DNA of 9,233 nt, taken from contig DNJI01000049.1 in assembly GCA_003489145.1 (NCBI GenBank), positions 1 to 9,233 on the forward strand, read 5' to 3'. Made by a program: the position numbers and the translations under genes. The stretch is from Gammaproteobacteria bacterium (GTDB lineage Bacteria; Pseudomonadota; Gammaproteobacteria; PS1; Pseudothioglobaceae). Under the pieces are notes generated by a model. That model was not told the DNA's origin, did no database searches, and worked only from the letters and a program-made list of their open reading frames with translations. How positions within the stretch are numbered: the first letter of the stretch is position 1; the number at the start of each line of letters is the position of its first letter. Of the stretch, positions 1-6,526 are shown piece after piece.

Positions 1-189
1 AGTGCTAAGTTATTTTGTTTTGCTGCCATTCATCAACTCTCACAACTAGAGACACTGCATTGTTTTGGTCAATATTATCAAGATGTACTCAATACGCCTG
101 AGAGTGATTCTCACGGAAATATTCGTAATTTTATGACTTATGGCTGGGAAGGGTTAAAGTTTGAATCCCCTGTTTTAGATAGAAGATAA
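1..189 (+). CDS. HopJ-family protein, C-terminal part (gene starts before the window)
   Basis: Frame 1 is open from the window edge to a TAA at 187-189 and gives 62 residues. They begin SAKLFCFAAIHQLS and continue through a CFGQYYQDVLNTPE stretch, a GNIRNFMTYGWEGLKF stretch and a short tail. This matches the C-terminal half of the HopJ family (PF08888, about 110 residues), where a Cys/Ser-Lys-Leu-Phe-x-Phe segment, the CFG-x-YY motif and the N-I-R-N-F-M-x-x-GWEG motif are typical. The family was named after a Pseudomonas type III effector candidate, but it is common in free-living gammaproteobacteria without such systems and its function is unknown. Nothing here suggests secretion. The gene converges on slyX with only 4 bp between stop codons. 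Start and promoter lie outside the window. Confidence 0.85.
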   Translation, partial: SAKLFCFAAIHQLSQLETLHCFGQYYQDVLNTPESDSHGNIRNFMTYGWEGLKFESPVLDRR

Positions 190-193
190 TGCG

Positions 194-400
194 CTAATAA
201 TGTGGCGGTCTATCGTTGGTTATCTGAGCGCCAGATTTTGAATTATCTTTAAGCTGATCTATTTTTTCTGACAAGTGTTTGATCATTTCTTCTAATTCGT
301 CAATCTTCTGCATTTGACGAAAAACAACTTTATTAAGCTCTTCGATTGTGTGATCAAGAAAGGCAAATTTTTCTTCTAGCTCGATTAGTTTTTCACTCAT
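194..400 (-). CDS. slyX: SlyX family protein
   Basis: This 68-residue protein matches SlyX in size (E. coli about 72) and layout. Residues 1-52 form an acidic, heptad-like amphipathic helix rich in Leu, Ile, Glu and Lys, predicted to be a coiled coil. A short polar linker follows, then the family's characteristic C-terminal RPPHY. SlyX is a small cytoplasmic protein of unknown biochemical function; its link to the SlyD/FkpA region in enterics is contextual. The ATG at 398-400 overlaps the TGA of the upstream transporter (397-399) as ATGA. A good Shine-Dalgarno, AAGGAT (406-411 on the plus strand as atcctt), lies 5 nt upstream, inside the transporter gene, so translational coupling is likely. 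The end of the gene abuts a convergent HopJ-family gene, with no room for a terminator between them. Confidence 0.9.
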   Translation of the reverse strand: MSEKLIELEEKFAFLDHTIEELNKVVFRQMQKIDELEEMIKHLSEKIDQLKDNSKSGAQITNDRPPHY

Positions 401-1272
401 GCTTTATCCTTGTTAAATTTACCACCATATTCGTAATAACTCAATCCGATTAGTACAAGAATGATACCGCTTAGTTGAGCGCTTGTTAGGGTTTCATTAT
501 TAAGGTTTGCACCTAGTAGTAATGCGAATATTGGCGTAATGAGTGGCACAATACCAACCACTCTTACACTGGTATGTCGAATTAAATAGTAGTACGACAT
601 AAAGCCAATCACTGAGCCGAATAGTGCTAAATAACCAATGGATAAAGCGGCTTTAAATGTCGTTGTTGGGATAACACCTTCGGTCAAAGCCCAGCTTAAA
701 ATAAACAATGGCACACTAACAATAAGTGCCCCAGTGGTTGTTTCTAGTGCAGAAATAGAAGCGTTAACTTGTTTAAGTTTAACCGAGATAAAGGATTGAA
801 AAGCCATTGCGAAAGTAACGGCTAATAATCCTGCTATCATTTCAGTTGAAATACTTAATGTTTGCTTAAAGATAACAATCAATCCAACTAAGCCCAGTAA
901 TAATCCTGCTATTTTATGAAATTTAAAGAAGGACTCTTTGAGTAATAATAGAGCAAACACACCGGTAATAATTGGCGTAAGTCCAAATACAACCGAGATA
1001 ATGCCAGAAGGAATACTCTGAGAAGAATAATAAACCAAACTCATGGTCACAAATATACCAAGCCCTGCATAGATGTAGTTACTGATGGCAATCTTACTGG
1101 TGTTTAATTTTTGTTGTTTTATCAGTAATAGTAGTAGGCAAATACCTAACCCAATCACCATTCTAGAGGCGACAGCGAAATTAAAATCTGAGCCTAATGT
1201 TGACCATTGAATCGCAAGTGGTGTGGTTGACCAAATGGCAACAACGGATAAAAAAACTAAGTAGATTGACAT
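397..1272 (-). CDS. EamA/DMT-superfamily transporter
   Basis: The 291 residues are mostly hydrophobic and split into about ten membrane segments arranged as two EamA repeats (roughly residues 3-135 and 145-282), the usual size and plan of drug/metabolite transporters (PF00892). Repeat one ends with the typical LTPIITGVFALLLLKES stretch followed by a GLxLGLxGL helix. Repeat two has the parallel VPLITPIFALLLGANLNNE segment. Substrate cannot be inferred from sequence; family members export amino acids, metabolites or drugs across the inner membrane. The ATG lies shortly after the pnp terminator and has no evident Shine-Dalgarno. A TATAAT hexamer ends 8 nt before the ATG, so a short or leaderless transcript is possible. 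The stop overlaps the slyX start, so the two are probably co-transcribed. Confidence 0.88.
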   Translation of the reverse strand: MSIYLVFLSVVAIWSTTPLAIQWSTLGSDFNFAVASRMVIGLGICLLLLLIKQQKLNTSKIAISNYIYAGLGIFVTMSLVYYSSQSIPSGIISVVFGLTPIITGVFALLLLKESFFKFHKIAGLLLGLVGLIVIFKQTLSISTEMIAGLLAVTFAMAFQSFISVKLKQVNASISALETTTGALIVSVPLFILSWALTEGVIPTTTFKAALSIGYLALFGSVIGFMSYYYLIRHTSVRVVGIVPLITPIFALLLGANLNNETLTSAQLSGIILVLIGLSYYEYGGKFNKDKA

Positions 1273-1280
1273 GTTAAGTA

Positions 1281-1286
1281 ATTATA
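1281..1286 (-). promoter_or_regulatory. Candidate -10 box (TATAAT) for the EamA-slyX pair
   Basis: The minus strand reads TATAAT directly on the T-run of the pnp terminator, 8 nt before the transporter ATG. A start about 7 nt downstream would give a leaderless or nearly leaderless mRNA, which agrees with the absent Shine-Dalgarno. No good -35 box sits 16-18 bp upstream, because that stretch is the terminator hairpin. AT-rich chance is a real alternative. Confidence 0.3.
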
Positions 1287-1311
1287 AAAAAGCCACCGTT
1301 AAGGTGGCTTT
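1286..1311 (-). terminator. Rho-independent terminator of pnp
   Basis: Read on the minus strand, a 9-bp stem (AAAGCCACC / GGTGGCTTT) encloses a 5-nt loop (TTAAC) and gives a run of six T. In plus coordinates the arms are 1289-1297 and 1303-1311. The hairpin lies 24-46 bp past the pnp stop and before the transporter start, in the right orientation to end pnp transcripts. Its plus-strand side lacks a comparable T-run, so it is probably one-directional. Confidence 0.88.
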
Positions 1312-1334
1312 AATTAGAAAGATATCCAGATGTT

Positions 1335-3428
1335 TTATTTATCTAAAAGTACTTTACGAGACAGTTTGATACGACCTCTATCTAAGCCTATCACCTTAAC
1401 ATCAATTTCATCACCTTCTTTCAAGTGGTTTTCTACTTTCTCAACACGCTCGTGAGCGATTTCAGAAATATGTAGCAAGCCATCTTGGTTAGGCATGATG
1501 TTGACAAATGCGCCAAATTCAACAATTTTCATGACTGTACCTGCGTAGACTTTATCTACTTCAGGTGAAGCAGTAATTTCTTTAACCATTTGTACGGCTT
1601 TATCAAAAGCCTCTTGATTGCCGGCAAAAATATTAACTTCACCCGCATCGTTGACATCGACATTAGCACCCGAGGCTGAAATAATGCCTTTAATGGTCTC
1701 GCCACCTTTGCCGATAAGATCCCTAATTTTGTCTGTATTGATTTTAAGAACGGTTGTTTTTGGTGCGTTAGTACCCGATATGTTAGGTTCGCAAATGACT
1801 TGATTCATTTGACCTAAGATATTGAGTCTTGCATCTTTTGCTTGCTTTAACGCAATGCTCATAATCTCTTTGGTAATGCCCTGGATTTTAATATCCATTT
1901 GTAAAGCGTTGATACCACGTGAAGTGCCTGCTACTTTAAAGTCCATATCGCCCAAGTGATCTTCATCACCTAAAATGTCGGTTAATACAGTAAATCTATC
2001 ACCTTCTTTAACTAGACCCATTGCGATACCGGCAATTGGCGCCTTAATTGGCACACCAGCATCCATCAATGATAATGATGAACCACATACGCTGGCCATT
2101 GACGAAGAGCCATTAGATTCTGTAATTTCAGAAACCACACGTATCGTGTATGGAAACTCTGTAATTGTTGGTAGGCAAGCAGCAATACCACGACGCGCTA
2201 AACGACCATGACCAATTTCACGACGGCCCGAACCACCCATACGACCTGTTTCACCTACAGAGTATGGTGGGAAGTTGTAATGTAACAAGAAGTAGTCATT
2301 TTGACGCTCAGAAGCTTCTAATTTTTCAATCAACTGTGCTTCACGCTTTGAGCCAATTGTTGTAACCACCAAGGCTTGAGTTTCACCACGTGTAAATAGA
2401 GCAGATCCATGTGTGTTAGCTAACACACCTGTTTCAATCGCTAGCTCTCGAACGGTCTCATTATCACGACCATCAATACGTGGATCATTGTTTAAGATAC
2501 GCTCGCGCACAGTTGATTTTTCAACTTTCTTGAAGTATTGAGAGACTTCATCAGCTGAATAACCATCTTCGTCATCTCCGACTAAACCTTCAAGTGCGGC
2601 AGCTTTAATTTCACCTACTTTAGCGTAGCGATCCATCTTTTCTTTGATTTGGTAGGCGTCGTTAATTTGTGCGCCAAACTGTGACTGAATGTCGCCCAGT
2701 AAAGCTTCATTTGTTACTGGTGCTTTCCAATCCCACTGTTCAGTACCAACTTCGGCAGCAAACTCAGCAATATTGGTGATTGCCACCTGGAATTGTTCAT
2801 GTGCGTACATTACCGCACCCAGCATAACCTCTTCAGATAATTCAGATGCTTCTGATTCAACCATTAATACCGCTTCATCTGTACCAGCAACGACCATGTC
2901 TAAATCAGATTTCTTTAGTTCCGAGTAAGTTGGGTTAAGCGTGTATTGGCCATCTATATAGCCCACACGTGCACCACCGATTGGACCATTAAATGGAACA
3001 CCAGAGATTGAAAGTGCTGCAGACACACCTAGCATTGCAATCATATCTGGGTCAACTTCAGAGTTAGCTGAAATAACCGTAATAATAACTTGTACTTCAT
3101 TTACAAAACCAGCTGGAAATAATGGGCGAATAGGGCGGTCAATCAAACGACAAGTTAGCGTTTCTTTTTCAGTTGCTCTTGCTTCACGCTTTAAAAATCC
3201 ACCGGGGATCTTGCCAGCAGCGTAAGTTTTTTCTACGTAATCTACCGACAATGGAAAGAAATCTTGACCAGGCTGCGTTTCTTTAGAAGCAACTACAGTC
3301 ACTAATACTTGTGTGTCGTCCATACTTGCTAGTACCGCACCGTGTGCTTGTCTAGCGATACGGCCAGTTTCTAAAGTAATTGTGTGCTTGCCCATGGCAA
3401 AGCTTTTTTTAACGATATTCATTTCCAT
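1335..3428 (-). CDS. pnp: Polyribonucleotide nucleotidyltransferase (PNPase)
   Basis: PNPase degrades RNA 3'->5' using phosphate, releasing nucleoside diphosphates, and works as a trimer, often in the degradosome. The 697 residues (E. coli 711) carry the full domain order. The first RNase PH domain is about 10-145, with FFPLSVDY and RLIDRPIRPLF. The all-alpha linker is about 150-310. The second, catalytic RNase PH domain is about 315-545, with GSALFTRGETQ, a Gly/Arg-rich phosphate-binding stretch at 392-413, SNGSSSMASVCGSSLSLMD at 438-456, and the acidic metal-site cluster GDEDHLGDMDF at 487-497. A KH domain (about 555-615, GxxG as IGKGG) and an S1 domain (about 625-693) follow. The ATG at 3426-3428 is chosen because GGAGGA lies 6 nt upstream; the ATG two codons in would be too far. 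No frame disruption is seen. rpsO, the usual upstream partner, is absent. Confidence 0.98.
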   Translation of the reverse strand: MEMNIVKKSFAMGKHTITLETGRIARQAHGAVLASMDDTQVLVTVVASKETQPGQDFFPLSVDYVEKTYAAGKIPGGFLKREARATEKETLTCRLIDRPIRPLFPAGFVNEVQVIITVISANSEVDPDMIAMLGVSAALSISGVPFNGPIGGARVGYIDGQYTLNPTYSELKKSDLDMVVAGTDEAVLMVESEASELSEEVMLGAVMYAHEQFQVAITNIAEFAAEVGTEQWDWKAPVTNEALLGDIQSQFGAQINDAYQIKEKMDRYAKVGEIKAAALEGLVGDDEDGYSADEVSQYFKKVEKSTVRERILNNDPRIDGRDNETVRELAIETGVLANTHGSALFTRGETQALVVTTIGSKREAQLIEKLEASERQNDYFLLHYNFPPYSVGETGRMGGSGRREIGHGRLARRGIAACLPTITEFPYTIRVVSEITESNGSSSMASVCGSSLSLMDAGVPIKAPIAGIAMGLVKEGDRFTVLTDILGDEDHLGDMDFKVAGTSRGINALQMDIKIQGITKEIMSIALKQAKDARLNILGQMNQVICEPNISGTNAPKTTVLKINTDKIRDLIGKGGETIKGIISASGANVDVNDAGEVNIFAGNQEAFDKAVQMVKEITASPEVDKVYAGTVMKIVEFGAFVNIMPNQDGLLHISEIAHERVEKVENHLKEGDEIDVKVIGLDRGRIKLSRKVLLDK

Positions 3429-3624
3429 GAAAAATCCTCCGTAAGATAAATAGACAATTCTTCACGTAGTAAGTTTTTTGACTATTGCGGGTTTATAAAA
3501 GGCGTTCCATGATCTGAATTGGATAAGCTTTATTTGAAACACATTTCGACTATTACAAAATACGTTTTAGATAAAACTTAAGGCAGAAATTTAAGTCATA
3601 AAACGAGAGTTATTATCCCTAAAA
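3429..3624 (-). promoter_or_regulatory. Noncoding leader/promoter region of pnp
   Basis: This 196-bp AT-rich gap lies between the roxA stop and the pnp start. A candidate -10, TATAAA on the minus strand (plus 3492-3497), would give a leader of about 55-60 nt, but no strong -35 is visible. A small inverted repeat (gtttta-ga-taaaac, 3564-3577) lies further upstream. In enterics the pnp leader folds into an RNase III-cleaved stem used for autoregulation. I do not see an obvious long stem of that kind here. No clear terminator for roxA is present either, so read-through into pnp is possible. Confidence 0.35.
3435..3440 (-). promoter_or_regulatory. Shine-Dalgarno of pnp
   Basis: The minus strand reads GGAGGA followed by TTTTTC and ATG. 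This is the strongest ribosome binding site in the window and fixes the start at 3428 rather than at the in-frame ATG at 3422. Confidence 0.85.
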
Positions 3625-4707
3625 TCAATCAATTATGACGACTAAATTTTTCTTAAATAGGTGGATAGTAAGTTCTGGATATTGATCTGCATTAATTGTA
3701 CGATTATTGCAAAATTGAACCATAGTTTGAGTCTCAAATGCTTGTGTATCGAACTGCTCACCATTAATAAACACTTTAAGTGTTTCACCCTCTAAAAGAT
3801 AGGCAATCTTACAACTTGGATGTAATTGATAATGTGCGTTTTTATCAAATTCATCAACTTCAAAGTACTGTAATAATTGCACATCTAGCGTATCTAATTG
3901 GGTAACAAAGCAAGCAAATTCTTCTGTGTTAATATTGAGTATTTTTTGTGCCTGATTGATGGCTGAGCTGGGTATCAATGCTGGCGTATTTTGGTTTTCC
4001 CAAATAGGGTCTTGATAGTATTGATTTCTATCACTAGATTGCTGATCAATCGATTCAAATAATTCTTGTTTTGAATAAGCGCGATAACCAAACGATAAAG
4101 TAGTGCACTCATCATCTAAACTTACGCCATGATGCGCCACTTTGGGTGGTACATATAGAACATCTCCAGGTTCGACATCCCACACATGTTCTGCCTCGAA
4201 AGTATTCATAATTCTAAGCGGCACATCGTCTAGGTAGTTATCCAACTCACAATGCTTACTGCTGATATGCCAGCGACGTCTGCCACTGCCTTGTAGCAAG
4301 AAAACATCGTAATAATCAAAGTGTGGTCCAACACTACCACCTTTAGCGGCGTATGAAATCATCACATCATCAAAACGCCAACGAGGGATAAAATCAAAAT
4401 GTTTTATTAGATCATAGATCTCATCCACAAATCGATCTACCCCTTGCACTAGTAATGTCCAATCTTGTTCGGGTAGTATGGAAAAAGTATCTTCAGAAAA
4501 TGGGCCATTAGTTAGTGACCATTGGTTGTCAATTGTTGAGCCGGTAATTAGTCGTGATTCAAACTCTTCTTCAAGTGATAATCCGGCCAATTCATCAGGC
4601 GCAACAGGCGAGATAAAATTAGGAATTGCTTGCTTAATTAGCAGTGGCTTTTTCTGCCAATAGTCAGCTAGAAATTCTTGCTCAGATATTTTTCCAAAAT
4701 GAATCAT
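3625..4707 (-). CDS. roxA: RoxA/YcfD-type JmjC ribosomal protein oxygenase (bL16 arginine hydroxylase)
   Basis: The product is 360 residues (E. coli YcfD/RoxA 373) and can be aligned by eye over its length. The N-terminus has FLADYWQKKPLLIK, then SPVAPDELAGLSLEEEFESR and SLTNGPF. The central cupin has WRFDDVMISYAAKGGSVGPH and DYYDVFLLQGSGRRRWHIS. The Fe(II) ligands are visible as H129-x-D131 in PHFD and H192 in PPKVAHHG, matching the known H-x-D...H triad of the family. A C-terminal helical/winged-helix region follows from about 215. In E. coli this 2-oxoglutarate-dependent enzyme hydroxylates an arginine of ribosomal protein L16; the same role here is inferred from similarity. The start fits the family N-terminus although its Shine-Dalgarno (TAGG) is weak. 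The gene diverges from the hydrolase at 4805. Confidence 0.92.
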   Translation of the reverse strand: MIHFGKISEQEFLADYWQKKPLLIKQAIPNFISPVAPDELAGLSLEEEFESRLITGSTIDNQWSLTNGPFSEDTFSILPEQDWTLLVQGVDRFVDEIYDLIKHFDFIPRWRFDDVMISYAAKGGSVGPHFDYYDVFLLQGSGRRRWHISSKHCELDNYLDDVPLRIMNTFEAEHVWDVEPGDVLYVPPKVAHHGVSLDDECTTLSFGYRAYSKQELFESIDQQSSDRNQYYQDPIWENQNTPALIPSSAINQAQKILNINTEEFACFVTQLDTLDVQLLQYFEVDEFDKNAHYQLHPSCKIAYLLEGETLKVFINGEQFDTQAFETQTMVQFCNNRTINADQYPELTIHLFKKNLVVIID

Positions 4708-4804
4708 TGCCTAGTTAAAATATATTTAATATGTTAAATTTTACCTTTGATCTAGTATTGAGTAATTAAGCATTTTATTATGACTGATAACTAAGTTTAA
4801 ATTT
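4708..4804. promoter_or_regulatory. Divergent promoter region, roxA / membrane hydrolase
   Basis: These 97 bp separate two divergent starts and must hold, or abut, promoters for both genes. The stretch is very AT-rich and has several -10-like hexamers (TATATT and TATTAA on the minus strand; TATTAT near 4776 on the plus strand). No -35/-10 pair with good spacing stands out, and neither gene has a strong Shine-Dalgarno. Exact sites are not assigned. Confidence 0.4.
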
Positions 4805-5827
4805 ATGGATCCTCTTTCTCATGCAGTACTAGGCGCGACTTTGTCACAATCGGTAGCTGGAAAAAAGTCAAACCAATTAAGTACTATGATAATTGGTGCT
4901 TTGGCAGGAATGGCAGCTGATTTGGATGTGCTTATACGTTCTGAGACGGACCCGTTACTATTTTTAGATTTCCATAGGCAATTCACGCATTCTATTGCGT
5001 TTATTCCGTTGGGTGCTCTTGTATGCGCATTAGTGTTTTATTATTTTTGGTTTAATCGCCGATGGTCAAAAGTTAAGTTGTCTTTCTTTCAAGTGTATCT
5101 GTTTTCCTTTCTTGGCTATGCAGTACATGGATTTTTAGATGCGAATACGTCTTACGGCACACAGCTATTATGGCCGTTTTCTAATGAACGATTTGCTTGG
5201 GATACAGTTTCTATTATTGACCCTTTATTAACATTGCCACTGCTTATTTTAGTTATTTTATCAGCTTATCATCAAACAGCACGTTACGCTAGGATTGCAC
5301 TTATTTATAGTGTTTTGTTTTTAAGTTTTGGGCTTGTGCAACAGCAGCGTGCTGAACAGTCACTTACAATATTAGCACAGCAGCGCGGTCACACAACAGA
5401 GCGTTTACTTGTTAAACCCAGTTTTGGTAATCGTCATGTATGGAAAATGATTTATGAATATGATGGACGCTATTATGTAGATGCGGTTAAGTTGTTGTGG
5501 GATAGGCAGTTTATTAAAGGTGATTCTATTCAAAAATTAGATATTGAGCGAGATATTTCATATCTTCCAGAGCATTCTCAATCGGCAAAAGATGTAGAGC
5601 GATTCCGGTGGTTTTCGGATGATTTTTTGGCGTTAAATCCTGATAATACTAATCAAATAATAGATGTACGCAATTCAATGTTGCCAAATGGCATACAGTT
5701 ATTATTTGGTATTGAACTAAATCGAAAAAAGCTTGAAAATGGTGATTTAGAAACACATGTTGATTTTGTTGCCAACAGAAAAATGAGTAAAGAAACTAGG
5801 GGTATTTATTTAGATATGTTGTTTTAG
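4805..5827 (+). CDS. YdjM-type membrane-bound metal-dependent hydrolase (PF04307 family)
   Basis: The 340-residue protein opens with MDPLSHAVLGA, the hallmark start of the YdjM/YbcI (former DUF457) family. Further family motifs follow: a D39-x-D41 pair (AADLDVLI), HRQFTHS at 57-63, and a YAVHGFLDANTSYGTQLLWP stretch containing H108 and D112. These His/Asp residues are the likely metal ligands. Membrane segments are seen at about 63-83, 96-115, 137-154 and 162-178, then a soluble C-terminal domain of about 160 residues. Members are described as inner-membrane hydrolases; the substrate is unknown, and E. coli YdjM is LexA-regulated. No LexA-like operator is evident upstream here. There is no clear Shine-Dalgarno before the ATG, but the conserved N-terminus makes the start secure. 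The gene converges on the oxygenase remnant 54 bp downstream. Confidence 0.87.
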   Translation: MDPLSHAVLGATLSQSVAGKKSNQLSTMIIGALAGMAADLDVLIRSETDPLLFLDFHRQFTHSIAFIPLGALVCALVFYYFWFNRRWSKVKLSFFQVYLFSFLGYAVHGFLDANTSYGTQLLWPFSNERFAWDTVSIIDPLLTLPLLILVILSAYHQTARYARIALIYSVLFLSFGLVQQQRAEQSLTILAQQRGHTTERLLVKPSFGNRHVWKMIYEYDGRYYVDAVKLLWDRQFIKGDSIQKLDIERDISYLPEHSQSAKDVERFRWFSDDFLALNPDNTNQIIDVRNSMLPNGIQLLFGIELNRKKLENGDLETHVDFVANRKMSKETRGIYLDMLF

Positions 5828-5881
5828 AACATCAAGTCTTGAAATGGTATACGAACTTTTAACGCCCTCCGGTAGCTTTAT

Positions 5882-6346
5882 TTAACGAGCTAGACGCTTT
5901 AAAAAGCCTTCACGCGTACCGGCATTAATCCAGCCAGTGGCGATCGTTTTGTTGAGTTTGTTATTCACCCGACCACGATGAATGTGAGAGGGGGAAGCAG
6001 GAAAGATTACCAACTTTCCTCGCTCTGCAACTTCATGATGATTCTGCCAGTGAAACTCTGTGCCAGCCTCTTCCACAGAATCACAGTAGAGGATCCAAGC
6101 TAACACGCGATTTCCTGGCTCGGTGGCTTCATCACTAATCGTCCAGTCGCAGTGCCACTGGCGGAATCCCTCACCGGGAGCGTAACGTTGTAGGTTGAAT
6201 ATAGGCATTACAAACAACTCTTGATCCGGGCAGACTTGGCGAAATAGTGGTCGCTCCTGTAGGTAACGCTCAAGCCCCGCTGAAACTCCCCGAACGATCA
6301 GATCTGCAAGTGCGAATTTTTCAGGGTCTGAGCGGTTGAGTGCCAC
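5882..6346 (-). CDS. 2OG-Fe(II) oxygenase catalytic fragment (downstream frame of the broken gene)
   Basis: This open segment of 154 residues begins at an internal GTG (6344-6346) and holds the whole double-stranded beta-helix core. The H-x-D iron motif is H65-C-D67 in RQWHCDW. The distal histidine is in SHIHRGRV (H123 most likely, H121 possible). The 2-oxoglutarate contact is probably K133 in NKTIATGWI. The HRG...K-x-IATGWI ending is typical of prolyl-4-hydroxylase-like/PKHD-related small-molecule or protein oxygenases; the substrate cannot be told. The fragment may be expressed by reinitiation, but the GTG has no Shine-Dalgarno and protein-like coding continues upstream of it, so it is probably not a natural start. 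Listed separately because all catalytic residues are intact. Confidence 0.55.
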   Translation of the reverse strand: MALNRSDPEKFALADLIVRGVSAGLERYLQERPLFRQVCPDQELFVMPIFNLQRYAPGEGFRQWHCDWTISDEATEPGNRVLAWILYCDSVEEAGTEFHWQNHHEVAERGKLVIFPASPSHIHRGRVNNKLNKTIATGWINAGTREGFLKRLAR

Positions 6347-6495
6347 GAGGCTGATGTCTGTTGAAACCTTGGCCGGCTCCGCATCGCTACCGCCACACCT
6401 GGGCGCTGCAGATCTTGGCGTCGCTCAAAGAAATCCATGACACCATCAGCAACCGCCTCATAGCCAGAATTTTGGTATCGATCGATCAGTTGCAT
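5882..6495 (-). pseudogene. Frameshifted 2-oxoglutarate/Fe(II) oxygenase gene, GC-rich, probably acquired
   Basis: Two overlapping minus-strand frames make up one gene. The ATG at 6493-6495 opens a frame whose first 37 or so residues (MQLIDRYQNSGYEAVADG..., FFERRQDLQRPGVAVA) look protein-like and then become implausible. The -1 frame from about 6395 down reads GSDAEPAKVSTDISLVALN and runs without a stop into the catalytic part ending at 5882. Joining them needs a net one-base correction between about 6370 and 6410, so the gene has lost one base, or gained two, relative to an intact form. The stretch is GC-rich: sampled 60-bp pieces give 48-65%, visibly above the AT-rich gene converging on it. 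It begins 31 bp after the guaB stop, with no good Shine-Dalgarno. A sequencing error is the alternative to true decay. Confidence 0.65.
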
Positions 6496-6500
6496 ATCAG

Positions 6501-6521
6501 AAATTTCTTTATGTGAAATTT
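6501..6521 (-). terminator. Weak AT-rich hairpin after guaB
   Basis: The 31-bp gap between guaB and the broken oxygenase holds a perfect 7-bp inverted repeat (AAATTTC / GAAATTT) with a 7-nt loop. It is AT-rich and lacks a T-run on the minus strand, so it could at most be a weak terminator or an mRNA 3'-end structure. Chance in AT-rich DNA is plausible. Confidence 0.25.
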
Positions 6522-6526
6522 AGTTG

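Noticed and set aside
1..189. Type III secretion effector
   Set aside because: The HopJ name is historical. The family is widespread in bacteria without type III secretion, and no secretion genes are present here.
3564..3577. Inverted repeat gtttta-ga-taaaac as a pnp autoregulatory stem
   Set aside because: The stem is 6 bp, AT-only apart from one G-C pair, and far from the start. It is too weak to call as an RNase III-type leader hairpin.
6298..6495. Separate 65-residue gene upstream of the oxygenase
   Set aside because: Only its first 37 or so residues look protein-like; the rest is an out-of-frame reading of the oxygenase. It is better explained as the 5' part of the broken gene.
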